A stretch of 64,000 nucleotides of DNA, from contig DDEN01000063.1 of assembly GCA_002336115.1 (NCBI GenBank), forward strand, positions 103,905-167,904, read 5' to 3'. Shown here in pieces: positions 7,113 to 16,411 of the stretch. Numbering within the stretch: the stretch's first letter is position 1; each line of letters begins with the position of its first letter. Source of the DNA: Chitinophagaceae bacterium UBA1953. GTDB taxonomy: Bacteria > Bacteroidota > Bacteroidia > Chitinophagales > Chitinophagaceae. The notes below the pieces were generated by a model that was not told the origin of the DNA, did not search any database, and worked only from the letters and a program-made list of their open reading frames with translations. The position numbers and the translations under genes are program-made.

Positions 7113-8666
7113 TTACAATGGCTTGTTAAACCAGTCATTAACCAACGAAGTAGTTTTATCATCAAATGTTTTATGATGATACTCATTTGTTTCTGCTTCA
7201 TACACATAGTCGTTTTTCCATTCCTGGTAATTAGTTGCAACCTGTTGTATTGCATCAAGCATAAAAACAACCTCCTCATCGGTCATTACCGGATGAACAG
7301 ACATGCGTATCCAACCCGGTTTGCAGGAAAGATCACCTTCGTGTATTTCATCGAGAATTTCATAGGAATGCAATTCATCTACATGCAGTAAAATATGACC
7401 ATACGTACCAGCGCAGGCACAACCGCCCCTCGTTTGTATTCCAAACCGATCATTCAGCAATTTAACAACCAGATTAAAATGAGTTCCCCTGATAATGAAT
7501 GAAATCACACCAAGCCGTTGTTTGTTTTGGCCTTCAAGAATTTCAACACCGGGTATAAAAGGAAGTTTGTCAAAAATTATTTTCAGTAACTCTTCTTCCC
7601 TGTGCAACATTTGCTCAACGCCAATTTCTTCTTTCAGCTTAACTGCAAGAGCTGCTTTTATTCCCTGTAAAAAAGGAGGCGTTCCTCCGTCTTCCCTGTG
7701 TTCAATATCAGAAATATATTCATGATATTTCCACGGATTGGTATATGTAACCGTTCCACCGCCTGGCTGATCGGGCACAATATTGTGATAAAGTTTACGG
7801 TTAAAAATCAAAACTCCGGGAGTGCCCTGACCACCTAAAAATTTATGAGGAGAAAAAAAGACAGCATCCAAATCACTTCCTTCTTCATCAGGGTGCATAT
7901 CAATGTTAATGTATGGCGCTGAACAGGCAAAATCTACAAAACAAAGCCCGCCATAACGATGAACAATCTGCGCCACCTTGTGATAGGGTGTTTGAATACC
8001 TGTTACATTTGAACAACCTGTGATGGCTGCAATTTTATTTTGCCTGGTACTGTGTTTGATCATAAGCTGCTCCAGTGCATGCAGATCAATATTGCCAGTA
8101 GCCTCGTTTGGTATAATTTCAACATCAGCAATGGTTTCAAGCCAGGAAGTCTGATTTGAATGATGTTCCATGTGTGAAACAAAAATTACCGGTTTGCATA
8201 AAGGATCAATATCAAGGTAATTGCTGAATAGAGAATGAATACTCACCTGCCTGTTTTTCAGTTCTTCAACCGAAGGGAGTGTTCCCTTCTTTACATAATC
8301 CATAATACGCTCAGGAATTCTTAATCCGAGCAAGCGCTGAAGTTTATTAACAGCCCCCGTCATTCCACTGCCTGCAAAAATCAACACATCATCTGCCCCG
8401 GCACCCACATGCTGTTTAATAATCTGCTTTGCCTGTTCATAGGCTTTTGTCATAGCAGTTCCGGTAACAGTTGTTTCGGTATGTGTATTGGCAAGCAAAG
8501 GCATAATTTCTTTCTGAATACGCTCTTCAATTGGCGCATAAGCCCGGCCGCTTGCAGTCCAGTCAGCATAAATCATTTTTTGAAAACCAAAAGCAGATTC
8601 AAAATTTGTATCTATTCCAATAATTTTTTTTCTGAACTGATGAAAATATTGCTGCTCTTTATTCAT
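7113..8666 (-). CDS. Class V aminotransferase-fold PLP enzyme (cysteine-desulfurase-like)
   Basis: A 517-residue PLP-dependent enzyme of fold type I. The likely PLP-binding lysine is K275 in FFSPHKFLGG. HMEHHSN (about 165-171) and VDFACSAP (about 244-251) match the NifS/Csd-type core. The C-terminal region holds RGGCACAGTYGH, a Cys-containing loop in the place where desulfurases carry their reactive Cys. It is longer than SufS/IscS (about 400 aa) and has an N-terminal MIYADWTASGRAYAPIE segment seen in a separate aminotransferase V subgroup. The substrate is uncertain: desulfurase, selenocysteine lyase or a related elimination. No suf/isc genes are adjacent. Confidence 0.8.
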   Translation of the reverse strand: MNKEQQYFHQFRKKIIGIDTNFESAFGFQKMIYADWTASGRAYAPIEERIQKEIMPLLANTHTETTVTGTAMTKAYEQAKQIIKQHVGAGADDVLIFAGSGMTGAVNKLQRLLGLRIPERIMDYVKKGTLPSVEELKNRQVSIHSLFSNYLDIDPLCKPVIFVSHMEHHSNQTSWLETIADVEIIPNEATGNIDLHALEQLMIKHSTRQNKIAAITGCSNVTGIQTPYHKVAQIVHRYGGLCFVDFACSAPYINIDMHPDEEGSDLDAVFFSPHKFLGGQGTPGVLIFNRKLYHNIVPDQPGGGTVTYTNPWKYHEYISDIEHREDGGTPPFLQGIKAALAVKLKEEIGVEQMLHREEELLKIIFDKLPFIPGVEILEGQNKQRLGVISFIIRGTHFNLVVKLLNDRFGIQTRGGCACAGTYGHILLHVDELHSYEILDEIHEGDLSCKPGWIRMSVHPVMTDEEVVFMLDAIQQVATNYQEWKNDYVYEAETNEYHHKTFDDKTTSLVNDWFNKPL

Positions 8667-8695
8667 AGCGTTGAGTTAACTACAGTGTATAACTG

Positions 8696-8703
8696 CAAAA
8701 GTA
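8696..8703 (-). promoter_or_regulatory. -7 box of the class V aminotransferase gene
   Basis: On the minus strand TACTTTTG (8703-8696) matches TAnnTTTG and lies about 30 nt before ATG 8666. No clear TTTG -33 element is visible at the expected distance. Confidence 0.5.
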
Positions 8704-8889
8704 AACCTAACCCTGTTTGTTTTATAAAAAGCACAATCTCTTTTTACAGATGAAAACGAACAACTCATAGTGTTAACATATACCTATTCAGGCTTCTTTA
8801 ATAATTGTTTAGCTAATAAAAGAAACACACCAGACACAACTCCACATTTAGGAAAAGTTACATTTGTTTAAAAAATAATATAAAAAATA

Positions 8890-8921
8890 TTTGCATATAA
8901 ATATTTTACTATGTACTTTTG
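8890..8921 (+). promoter_or_regulatory. Promoter of the T9SS PKD protein gene
   Basis: TTTG (8890-8893), a 20-nt spacer and TACTTTTG (8914-8921) are an excellent Bacteroidota promoter match. It leaves an untranslated leader of about 160 nt before ATG 9087. Confidence 0.75.
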
Positions 8922-8927
8922 TTTTCC

Positions 8928-9086
8928 ATAAAACTAATACCTAAAAACCATATCTTTTTATAATCCTCTACGCCGTATCCACTATCATAATTAAAGACCC
9001 TTTTTATTGGTTCCAATCCTCTCAATACCGTACTAAGGTCCTCTTCCTTTCTTAAGCCGCTATTGTTTTAATTTAAACCTTTAATT
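8928..9086 (+). other. Long pyrimidine-rich 5' leader of the PKD protein gene
   Basis: The leader downstream of the predicted promoter is unusually long for this window, where most leaders are 0-40 nt, and is rich in C and T (for example CCTCTTCCTTTC). I see no terminator, riboswitch or small ORF in it. The 170 nt on the left side of the promoter (8704-8889) also hold nothing recognisable. Confidence 0.35.
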
Positions 9087-10838
9087 ATGAAACTTTTTAC
9101 TCTTGTAACGAAGAGGTTATTATTAATGCTGTCTTTTGCTACAGCTTCCGTAACCATTTATGCGCAATCTGCATCTATCAGCCCATCATTTACTCAAACA
9201 ACATTTGCAGGTGGGTCAATTAATTTTACAGCAACCAGAGGAAATAACAACTGGGGAAGTAATTCAAACAGTGCTACTTATAGTTATTTATGGAGCATTT
9301 CCGGTGGTTCGTACACTATTTCAGACTCAAATCCGGCATCAGTTGGATCTGGTGGATTTTCAAATCAAAAAACAATTACGTTTAGTTCTGCCGGCACTTA
9401 CACTGTTTCCTGTACAGTAACAAGAACAAGTAATGGCAACACAGCAACAACATCTTCTGTTACAGTAAATGTCTTTACCCCAAACCTTTATTCAACGTCT
9501 GGTACAGGTACGGTAAAAGCTTACCAGGTAAATCCTGTAACTGGTGCAATTATTAATGGCCCGGTAGATATATTTACACCTACACAAAGCACAGCAGGCC
9601 TTGGCAAAAACAAGGCAAACGTTAATGACCCGCAAGGTTGCCTGTATTATATTCTTAATACAAGTAATAATAGCGGTACCGTAAGAATTTATGCTGCTAC
9701 TCCTACAGGCACCGGAAATACACAAGTTGGATCAATTGATATGAACGGCTCTGGCGATAATACTTCACTTGGCTTTGTACGTCTTGGTTTTGACGGAAAT
9801 GGCAAAGGCTGGATCATTGCAGGTGATGGGGGCTCTGCACTTTACATTGCTTCGTTCCAAGGAAACGGAACAAACAATATCAGCAATGTTAATACATTCG
9901 GTAATGCAACGTTAACAATAAGTGGTGGTTCGGCATCTGACTTTCAGAATGGCGATCTGGCTATTTCTGCAGGCGGCACTTTGTACGCACTTGCTAACAT
10001 TACCGGAGGCAATACATATATTTACACGCTGAATTCTCTTACAAGTCCATCTACACTCACAAAAAAATGGACGGTACAAACAGGTGGCGGACAATTTACC
10101 GGTACAAGTGTAAATGGTGTGGCATGGACTCAAACAGGTTCACTACATATCACTACCGGCAATGGTATTTATTTTATTGATCAAACAACAGCAAATTCAG
10201 CCGCAAGTACAGTACAATGCACTTTGATAAGCAGCGTAACCGGCTTAACGGATTTAGCATCAAGTGAATTTCCAAGCAACTCAACTCTTCCGGTTGTTTA
10301 CAGCAGTTTTAATGTTAAAAAAAGCGGATCAAATGCAGAATTAGTATGGACAACCGAAAACGAAACAAATAATGATCATTTCGTTGTACAACGCAGCACC
10401 GATGGTGTACACTTCCAGAATATCGGCTCGGTTACTTCAAAAGGAAACGGATCAATACAGCAAACATATAACTATACTGATGCTGTTGGCACTTATTCAA
10501 TTGTTTATTACAGACTTCAGCAGGTTGATGTAAGCGGTTCAAGCACTTATTCAAGTATAGTTGCACTCAGACTTTCTTATAACAAAGCTAAAATAGCTGT
10601 TTATCCAAATCCGTTTGCAAGTGATATGAAACTTCAGATACAATCAGACAAAAAAGAAGATTTGGTTGTAAGAATCAGCAACATGACCGGCCAGGTGGTG
10701 CTGGCAAAAAAATATACCCTTCAGTCGGGCGACAATGTCATTGTTCTTACAGGAGTAGAATCACTCAAAGCAGGTATTTACTCTGTTGAAATGATTACTG
10801 ATGGGTGGAAAAGTGTTCAGAGAGTTACAAAACAATAA
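9087..10838 (+). CDS. Secreted PKD-domain protein with T9SS type A sorting domain
   Basis: 583 residues. A signal peptide (about 1-27) is followed by a PKD-like beta domain (about 28-130: SYLWSISGG...TYTVSCTVT). A middle segment (about 135-390) has short repeating beta motifs. A fibronectin-like stretch spans about 405-500 (ELVWTTENETNNDHFVVQRSTDG). The last about 80 residues (AVYPNPFASDMKLQI ... LKAGIYSVEM) are a canonical T9SS type A C-terminal domain, removed on export at the outer membrane. Composition is rich in Gly, Ser, Thr and Asn, as usual for surface proteins. The FN3-like plus CTD tail is related to that of the protein at 13789-16146. Ligand unknown. Confidence 0.85.
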   Translation: MKLFTLVTKRLLLMLSFATASVTIYAQSASISPSFTQTTFAGGSINFTATRGNNNWGSNSNSATYSYLWSISGGSYTISDSNPASVGSGGFSNQKTITFSSAGTYTVSCTVTRTSNGNTATTSSVTVNVFTPNLYSTSGTGTVKAYQVNPVTGAIINGPVDIFTPTQSTAGLGKNKANVNDPQGCLYYILNTSNNSGTVRIYAATPTGTGNTQVGSIDMNGSGDNTSLGFVRLGFDGNGKGWIIAGDGGSALYIASFQGNGTNNISNVNTFGNATLTISGGSASDFQNGDLAISAGGTLYALANITGGNTYIYTLNSLTSPSTLTKKWTVQTGGGQFTGTSVNGVAWTQTGSLHITTGNGIYFIDQTTANSAASTVQCTLISSVTGLTDLASSEFPSNSTLPVVYSSFNVKKSGSNAELVWTTENETNNDHFVVQRSTDGVHFQNIGSVTSKGNGSIQQTYNYTDAVGTYSIVYYRLQQVDVSGSSTYSSIVALRLSYNKAKIAVYPNPFASDMKLQIQSDKKEDLVVRISNMTGQVVLAKKYTLQSGDNVIVLTGVESLKAGIYSVEMITDGWKSVQRVTKQ

Positions 10839-10839
10839 A

Positions 10840-10899
10840 AAGGATATTAAATATCCTTGATTTACCCCCCTTTGCTTTTTAGCAAGGGGGTCTTTTTTT
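10840..10899 (+). terminator. Tandem hairpins terminating the PKD protein gene
   Basis: First AAGGATAT/ATATCCTT (10840-10858), then CCCCC...GC pairing with GCAAGGGGG (about 10866-10890) followed by TCTTTTTTTT. The second is a strong intrinsic terminator and isolates the gene from obgE. Confidence 0.85.
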
Positions 10900-10946
10900 T
10901 GCTTCTAGCTTATTAAGGTTACTAATCAACTCAAGTTTCAAAAAAC

Positions 10947-10954
10947 TATCTTTG
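10947..10954 (+). promoter_or_regulatory. -7 box of obgE with very short leader
   Basis: TATCTTTG matches TAnnTTTG and ends 9 nt before ATG 10964, predicting a leader of only a few bases. No clear -33 TTTG is seen. Confidence 0.5.
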
Positions 10955-10963
10955 CCGTCAAAC

Positions 10964-11953
10964 ATGGAAAAAAATTTTATTGATTATATAAGAGTGTTTT
11001 GCCGAAGTGGGCATGGGGGTGCTGGCATTAAGCATTTTTTGCGGAACAAGCTTACAGCAAAAGGCGGACCCGATGGCGGCGATGGTGGCCGTGGTGCTCA
11101 CATTATTTTAAAAGGGAATGCACAGCTCTGGACATTACTTCATCTTCGCTACCTAAAAAATATCCTTGCTGAAGATGGTGCTGCCGGTGGGCATAATAAT
11201 AAAACAGGCCGTGATGGAAAAGATATCATTATTGAAGTGCCGCTCGGAACCATTGCCCGTGATGAAGAAACCGGTAAACTTGAAGCTGAAATTCTGGAAG
11301 ACGGGCAGGAAATAATTCTGCTGAAAGGCGGTAAAGGTGGTCTGGGCAATTCAAATTTTGCTACAGCTACAAACCAGGTGCCTGAATATGCTCAACCAGG
11401 CGAGCCTGGTATTGAAGGATGGAAATTACTTGAGCTGAAAGTACTGGCTGATGTTGGATTGGTTGGATTTCCCAACGCAGGCAAATCAACATTGCTGTCG
11501 TCAATAACAGCAGCCAAACCAAAAATTGCAGACTATGCTTTTACAACACTGGTTCCGCAATTGGGAATGGTCGAGTATCGTGATGCAAAAAGCTTCTGTA
11601 TTGCTGATTTGCCGGGAATTATTGAAGGAGCTGCTGAAGGGAAAGGACTGGGGCATCGTTTTCTCAGGCACATTGAACGTAACGCAGTATTGCTTTTTTT
11701 AATCCCCGCAGATAGTAACAATCATAAAAAAGAATTTGAAGTATTGGTAAATGAATTGAAAGAATATAATCCGGAAATGCTGCAGAAGGATTTCATCATT
11801 GCCATCAGCAAAAGCGATATGCTGGATGACGAACTGAAAGACGCAATTGAAAAAGAGTTGCCCAAAAATGTTCCGCATGTGTTTATTTCATCTGTAACCG
11901 GACAAGGTTTAGTAGAGTTGAAAGACATCCTGTGGCAAAAACTAAACGACTAA
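10964..11953 (+). CDS. obgE: Obg GTPase (ribosome assembly / stress)
   Basis: 329 residues. The N-terminal Obg fold (about 1-155) is Gly-rich (GGPDGGDGGRG, GGKGGLGNSNF). The G domain follows: G1 GFPNAGKS (about 165), G2 with Thr in AFTTLVPQ, G3 DLPGIIEGA, G4-like SKSD and G5 SSVTGQG. It lacks the C-terminal OCT extension of longer Obg proteins, as is common in Bacteroidota. The start is ATG 10964, not the in-frame TTG at 10952, because the latter overlaps the -7 box. It binds the large ribosomal subunit and couples GTP/ppGpp state to assembly. Confidence 0.95.
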   Translation: MEKNFIDYIRVFCRSGHGGAGIKHFLRNKLTAKGGPDGGDGGRGAHIILKGNAQLWTLLHLRYLKNILAEDGAAGGHNNKTGRDGKDIIIEVPLGTIARDEETGKLEAEILEDGQEIILLKGGKGGLGNSNFATATNQVPEYAQPGEPGIEGWKLLELKVLADVGLVGFPNAGKSTLLSSITAAKPKIADYAFTTLVPQLGMVEYRDAKSFCIADLPGIIEGAAEGKGLGHRFLRHIERNAVLLFLIPADSNNHKKEFEVLVNELKEYNPEMLQKDFIIAISKSDMLDDELKDAIEKELPKNVPHVFISSVTGQGLVELKDILWQKLND

Positions 11954-11987
11954 AAAAACAGCTTTTCATCTCAACTCAACTACTGCG

Positions 11988-12878
11988 TTGAAAAAACTGA
12001 TAACAGGAACCATAACTGACCTGCGGCAAATTTTTTCGTGGCAGAAATACCTTATTGTTTTTGCCATTATTGCAACCGTATGCTACATTAATTATTTCAG
12101 CAGTTTTCATTTCTGGTTAAGGGCAAAGCCTTTTTTCTTCAGTTTACCCTGGTACTATTTGTTGTTCTTTACCTTCCTGCTTACCGGTATTCTTATTCAG
12201 ACGGTAACCCTTTCGTTGAAAAAAAACGTAGCGTTTGTTCTATTTATTTCGCCACTATTATTTGCGCTGAAAGTTGCTTTTCCTGTAAATCAATTATTCG
12301 GCAGTGTGCTTGCTCCTGAATATTTAAAAACATTTCATCAGCCCATTGCATGGTTAACCGGAGTATTTATTATATCATCAACATTGTTGCTTGTACATCG
12401 TTATTTGTATGGAACATGGACATTGTTCGGAATTAAACAAACAACTTCGCTTTCATCTTATGCAATGCTTATTTTGATGATGCTGCCGCTACTGCTGTTT
12501 GCTTCGGCACAAAAAGATTTTTCGCTGGTTTACCCGAGAGCTAAAGTAATTGCAGAAAATCTTGGCAGTAATGCAAAACCGTGGCATTATCTTTTTTTTG
12601 AAACAGCCTATACAACAGATTTTATCAGCATTGAACTATTCTTTCGTGGCTTTCTCATTATTGTATTGGGGAAAACACTTGGCAAACAATGTATTCTTCC
12701 CATTGCATTGTTTTACTTTTCAATCCATTTAGGTAAACCTATGTTTGAGGCCATCAGCAGTTTTTTTGGCGGACTTATACTTGGTACCATTTCCTATAAA
12801 AGCAAAAGTATCTGGGGCGGATGGATGGTGCATGTAAGTATTGCGTTGCTTATGGAATTATTCGGCTTTCTCTTTTAA
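11988..12878 (+). CDS. CPBP-family intramembrane metalloprotease-like membrane protein
   Basis: 296 residues with about eight hydrophobic segments. The CPBP (Abi/Rce1) motifs are visible near the C-terminus: SIELFFRGFLI (about 214-224, the Glu and Arg of the ExxxR element), FSIHLGKP with a His (about 245) and HVSIALL with a second His (about 283). One Glu of the usual EE pair is Ile, so activity is plausible but not certain. The only sensible start is TTG at 11988, 35 nt after obgE, which may be cotranscribed. The role of such proteins in this phylum is mostly unknown; some process prenylated or bacteriocin-like substrates. Confidence 0.75.
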   Translation: MKKLITGTITDLRQIFSWQKYLIVFAIIATVCYINYFSSFHFWLRAKPFFFSLPWYYLLFFTFLLTGILIQTVTLSLKKNVAFVLFISPLLFALKVAFPVNQLFGSVLAPEYLKTFHQPIAWLTGVFIISSTLLLVHRYLYGTWTLFGIKQTTSLSSYAMLILMMLPLLLFASAQKDFSLVYPRAKVIAENLGSNAKPWHYLFFETAYTTDFISIELFFRGFLIIVLGKTLGKQCILPIALFYFSIHLGKPMFEAISSFFGGLILGTISYKSKSIWGGWMVHVSIALLMELFGFLF

Positions 12879-12927
12879 CATCACCAAAAGCTTCCTTTCT
12901 GTATTTTTATTCATTAATTGTTCCGTT

Positions 12928-13749
12928 ATGAAGAAACTTTTGTTTTGCATACTTATATTCATTTGTGTTTTGGATTATTCTACTGCGCAATCAATAAGGC
13001 AACTACGCAAAAACTTTGAAATGAAAATGCCATCTGGTCCCGGTGAAAATGGAGGAACAGTTGCTATTAGTTTAAAGAACCGGAATTTTTATGCAACAAT
13101 TGTTGGTAATAAAACATATTCCATTGCATACTTTAACGCTATTGGCGAAATGATGTCGCCACCTGATCTTTCTTTACTTGCTGATATACGGGGACTGTGG
13201 TACAGCCCCGCTTTAAAAACCTTTGTTGCAAATGGGTATGGAGCAACCGGGTGGTTTACTTATGTACTGGATGATGCCGGTATTCCCTATGATATAAAGC
13301 CTTTGTTCAGTGGCCAACTACAGCCATTTCCAAATTCCGTTGCACAATACAATCAAAGGGAAAATCTTGTACATTTTCTAAAAGGCTCAACGGTGGTTGC
13401 GTACGATGCAGCAACCGGAAAAGAAATCAGGGAAAAAACAGTACTGATAAAAGTAGGACACACCAAAAAAATGCCTCCGCCACCAGGAACTGTCATTGAT
13501 TCAATTGCAGTTCTGAAAGATTACAATTCAACTACTGTTATCTACACTGGCATGAGTAATGCTGAGTTTGGTTTGCTAAACATCAAAACAAAAGAAATTG
13601 AACTGTACAGCAAAGCCGATGGATTAATGACACAAAAATTAAAACTGCCTGAAGACGCAATTGTGAAAGATAAATTCAATTTCAGTTTTTGTAATAACGT
13701 TTATTTCCTGTACAACAGTAACAACCGTTCTTGGATCGGATACAGGTAG
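12928..13749 (+). CDS. Exported protein, possibly beta-propeller-like, function unknown
   Basis: 273 residues from ATG 12928; an in-frame ATG at 12841 would put 29 residues before a perfect signal peptide (MKKLLFCILIFICVL...AQS) inside the upstream gene, so I reject it. The mature protein has repeated strand-turn-strand units (NRNFYATIVGN, LKTFVANGYG, NSTTVIYTGMSN) as in propeller or lipoprotein-like sensors. No catalytic motif is visible. It follows the CPBP gene by 49 nt on the same strand and converges with the gene at 13789. Confidence 0.6.
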   Translation: MKKLLFCILIFICVLDYSTAQSIRQLRKNFEMKMPSGPGENGGTVAISLKNRNFYATIVGNKTYSIAYFNAIGEMMSPPDLSLLADIRGLWYSPALKTFVANGYGATGWFTYVLDDAGIPYDIKPLFSGQLQPFPNSVAQYNQRENLVHFLKGSTVVAYDAATGKEIREKTVLIKVGHTKKMPPPPGTVIDSIAVLKDYNSTTVIYTGMSNAEFGLLNIKTKEIELYSKADGLMTQKLKLPEDAIVKDKFNFSFCNNVYFLYNSNNRSWIGYR

Positions 13750-13788
13750 AGTATTATTTTTCTTTTAAAAAGTACAAAATGATGAGTG

Positions 13789-16146
13789 TTATCTTTTCTG
13801 CACAAACTTATTTATAACAACATCTGAAGACTTCACCTGTAATATATACATTCCGGTTTGGAGGTTAGCCGGAATGTTGAGCAAAACAGTATTATACCCT
13901 GCAGCAACATTTATTTCCCTGGCAAGTAATGTTCTTCCGGTTGTTTCTTTGAGAATTATTTCAATCTTTTCATTTTTATTGTTTGAAACAACAAAACGTA
14001 AATCTTGGTTAAAGGGGTTAACAACACTTAATACTTCCAGTTTGTTTTTACTGCCTGTATAAAGCTCAACTATATTACTCATTTTGTACGAACCGGTTGA
14101 AGCAATCATCTTTAAACGATAATACATCTTATTAACAGGTAGTGCTTCATCATTAAACAAATACCCGTTTTCATTCAATCCGTTTTGCTGCGAATATACT
14201 GTTCCGATTTTTTTAAAGAGAACACCATCTTCACTTCTTTCAACATCATAACACAAAACCTGTTCTTCGTTTTTTGCGGCCCAGCTAATAACAGTCCTGT
14301 TATCTTTTGCTTCTGCTTTCAGGTTCACAACCTCAGCAGGAAGTATTACACAGGCAGGAGGCACATTAATTGTAATAACATCGGTTGTATTATAAACAGC
14401 ACAGGATGTATTACTTAGATTTGAAAGAGATGTGGCAACACGTATGCGGTATTTGTAACCATTTATACCGGTTGTTGCTATAAAGGAGGGATAATGAACT
14501 GTATCAATATAATTTGGTGCTACATAGTTGTAATTAAGTGTTTGAGGCGTTAATGCCAGCGGAGCATTGTTCCATGTTGCGCCACTGTCGGCACTAACTT
14601 CCCACTGGTAGTATGAATAATTATTATAAAATGTTTGTACCACCACAGAAATATCAACCTGCGAGTTGGCGCAATAAGTAGGGTTTAAAGTTGGTTTCAT
14701 TTCAAGGCCGGGTAAGCAGGTTGCAAACATTACATCATCCATCACCCAGTCGTTACCTCCGCCTCCGGGTGCATTGTTTCTGATAACAATATTCAACGAT
14801 GTTTGTGATGCTCCTGTCTTATACAAAAATCCTTTCTTCACCCACTGTCCGCTATAATCAATATTTCCTGTTGTATAATGATCAACACCATCAATCTGGA
14901 AAGTAAGATTTGGAGTAACCCCTGCAGAGTCGATTGTACCTGGCACTACAGGCGATAAATAACTTTTAAATCCGGTGGTTCCTGAGCCTTTACCTGAACT
15001 GTCGCAACTGCACCTTCGGCAAATATTCCTAAACCATGCAGAAAACTCATAATAAGTATCGGGGCACAACCCGTTTACAGTTTGCTGAACTGCATTGTTA
15101 ATTCCATACGCTGCATTTACAACAGCCATATAGCCACCCGTTTGACCCGGTGTTGTTGGAGCATTTCCTAAAAGAGGATCAGCCGCATTTGTATGATCGC
15201 CAATAATATCCCAAAGGCCAAACAACCTTGACGGACTGCTGGGGTAAGGCAGTGATGAATTGATTGAACCATCGGTGCTGGTATTATTGGCTACTGTAAA
15301 CATACTGTCGTTTGGACCAGACCCGGATGTAAAAGGTTGCCACTGATAACCGGGCACCACTGTTCCTGCTGAAGGAGCAGGGTTTAAATTTTGAGTTGTG
15401 CCGCTTCCGAAATTTCCCCCATTCCCTTCAATTGAATTATTTCCAACAGAACTGCACACCGGTAATGATGCAGAAACCATCACCGTCATTTTATTCAAAG
15501 CCTTTACGATACTTGGTAATGTGGTCTCATTGGAAGTGTTTGATGTTTTGTAACGAAAAGCGCCCCCTGGTATATTAAACGTACTTCCTGCTGTAGTATT
15601 AACGTAAACCCGGTATGTAACCATGAGAATACAAGTGCTGCCAAAATTACTTGGCCTTCCGGTATTATAAATCCTGCAACCCGAAGCAGCAGGCAATACG
15701 TCAATGGGAGTAGAAGCTGCAACAGCATTATAAGGACTTGTTTGTCCACCTGTTCTGGTTAAGCTTCCGAGATTAATACGAATAATGCCGCTACTATACA
15801 CAGCCTCATCATCTCCTCCGGCATCGGTTAATAATCCATTTGCACGTAAAGGAGTGCCGTAAACAAGTCCTTCATTAGTAGAAAAACGTATGGAATTTGA
15901 AATGTATGTGGTGCCACCAGGTACCGTATCGTTGTACCTGGCAAAATAAACACTTGAACCCGATACAGAAAGTACAGCTCTTATCTCTAATTCATCCCCA
16001 TTTTCAATTACACCTCCGGCAGGTTTGCTGATGTTAATATAACTTTTACCAGCCTGTACCTTTAACTGTGCTGAAACAGTATTGAAAAAAGCACACGAAC
16101 TTATGAAAGATAACAAGGCAACAAACCAAAATAAAGTTTGTTTCAT
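13789..16146 (-). CDS. Large secreted T9SS cargo protein
   Basis: 785 residues. Signal peptide 1-26 (cleavage near TVSAQ). Residues about 30-220 form a beta-rich, DUF11-like domain. A carbohydrate-binding-like jelly-roll region spans about 235-480, with a Cys cluster RNICRRCSCDS (about 370) and VMDDVMFATC (about 468). An Ig-like segment follows (about 480-600). The FN3-like part (NLKAEAKDNRTVISWAAKN) precedes a T9SS type A CTD (LEVLSVVNPFNQDLRF ... GMYILQVKSS). The Cys cluster is unusual for this secretion class and may bind metal or form disulfides. Ligand unknown; surface adhesion or polymer binding is likely. Confidence 0.8.
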   Translation of the reverse strand: MKQTLFWFVALLSFISSCAFFNTVSAQLKVQAGKSYINISKPAGGVIENGDELEIRAVLSVSGSSVYFARYNDTVPGGTTYISNSIRFSTNEGLVYGTPLRANGLLTDAGGDDEAVYSSGIIRINLGSLTRTGGQTSPYNAVAASTPIDVLPAASGCRIYNTGRPSNFGSTCILMVTYRVYVNTTAGSTFNIPGGAFRYKTSNTSNETTLPSIVKALNKMTVMVSASLPVCSSVGNNSIEGNGGNFGSGTTQNLNPAPSAGTVVPGYQWQPFTSGSGPNDSMFTVANNTSTDGSINSSLPYPSSPSRLFGLWDIIGDHTNAADPLLGNAPTTPGQTGGYMAVVNAAYGINNAVQQTVNGLCPDTYYEFSAWFRNICRRCSCDSSGKGSGTTGFKSYLSPVVPGTIDSAGVTPNLTFQIDGVDHYTTGNIDYSGQWVKKGFLYKTGASQTSLNIVIRNNAPGGGGNDWVMDDVMFATCLPGLEMKPTLNPTYCANSQVDISVVVQTFYNNYSYYQWEVSADSGATWNNAPLALTPQTLNYNYVAPNYIDTVHYPSFIATTGINGYKYRIRVATSLSNLSNTSCAVYNTTDVITINVPPACVILPAEVVNLKAEAKDNRTVISWAAKNEEQVLCYDVERSEDGVLFKKIGTVYSQQNGLNENGYLFNDEALPVNKMYYRLKMIASTGSYKMSNIVELYTGSKNKLEVLSVVNPFNQDLRFVVSNNKNEKIEIILKETTGRTLLAREINVAAGYNTVLLNIPANLQTGMYILQVKSSDVVINKFVQKR

Positions 16147-16200
16147 AAGATCGGATTTTTTTGAAATAGTTTTCCGGGAGCAGTTTGCCCCAGGTTGTTA

Positions 16201-16231
16201 CAAATGTAACTTTCCAAAACCTCTTAAGCAA
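16201..16231 (-). promoter_or_regulatory. Promoter of the large T9SS cargo gene
   Basis: On the minus strand TTG (16231-16229), a 20-nt spacer and TACATTTG (16208-16201) match the Bacteroidota consensus, giving a leader of about 50 nt before ATG 16146. Confidence 0.65.
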
Positions 16232-16354
16232 TAGAAACAATCACTAATATTAGTTCTATATTTAATTTGTTTTTATTAAGTGTTTTTATCTATTGTAACC
16301 GTTCAGAAATTGAATTGCGAACTTTTTATCAATAGGAAATAATATTTATGCAGT

Positions 16355-16382
16355 AAACATCAAATATTTTAATTTGATGTTT
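16355..16382. repeat. AT-rich perfect palindrome upstream of the GT39 gene
   Basis: AAACATCAAAT and ATTTGATGTTT are perfect 11-nt inverted arms around a 6-nt loop, ending 29 nt before ATG 16412. There is no T-run and no upstream gene on this strand to terminate, so an operator or mRNA leader hairpin is more likely than a terminator. Confidence 0.5.
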
Positions 16383-16411
16383 TTAAAGAATTACTCTGCA
16401 AAAAAATAAAG

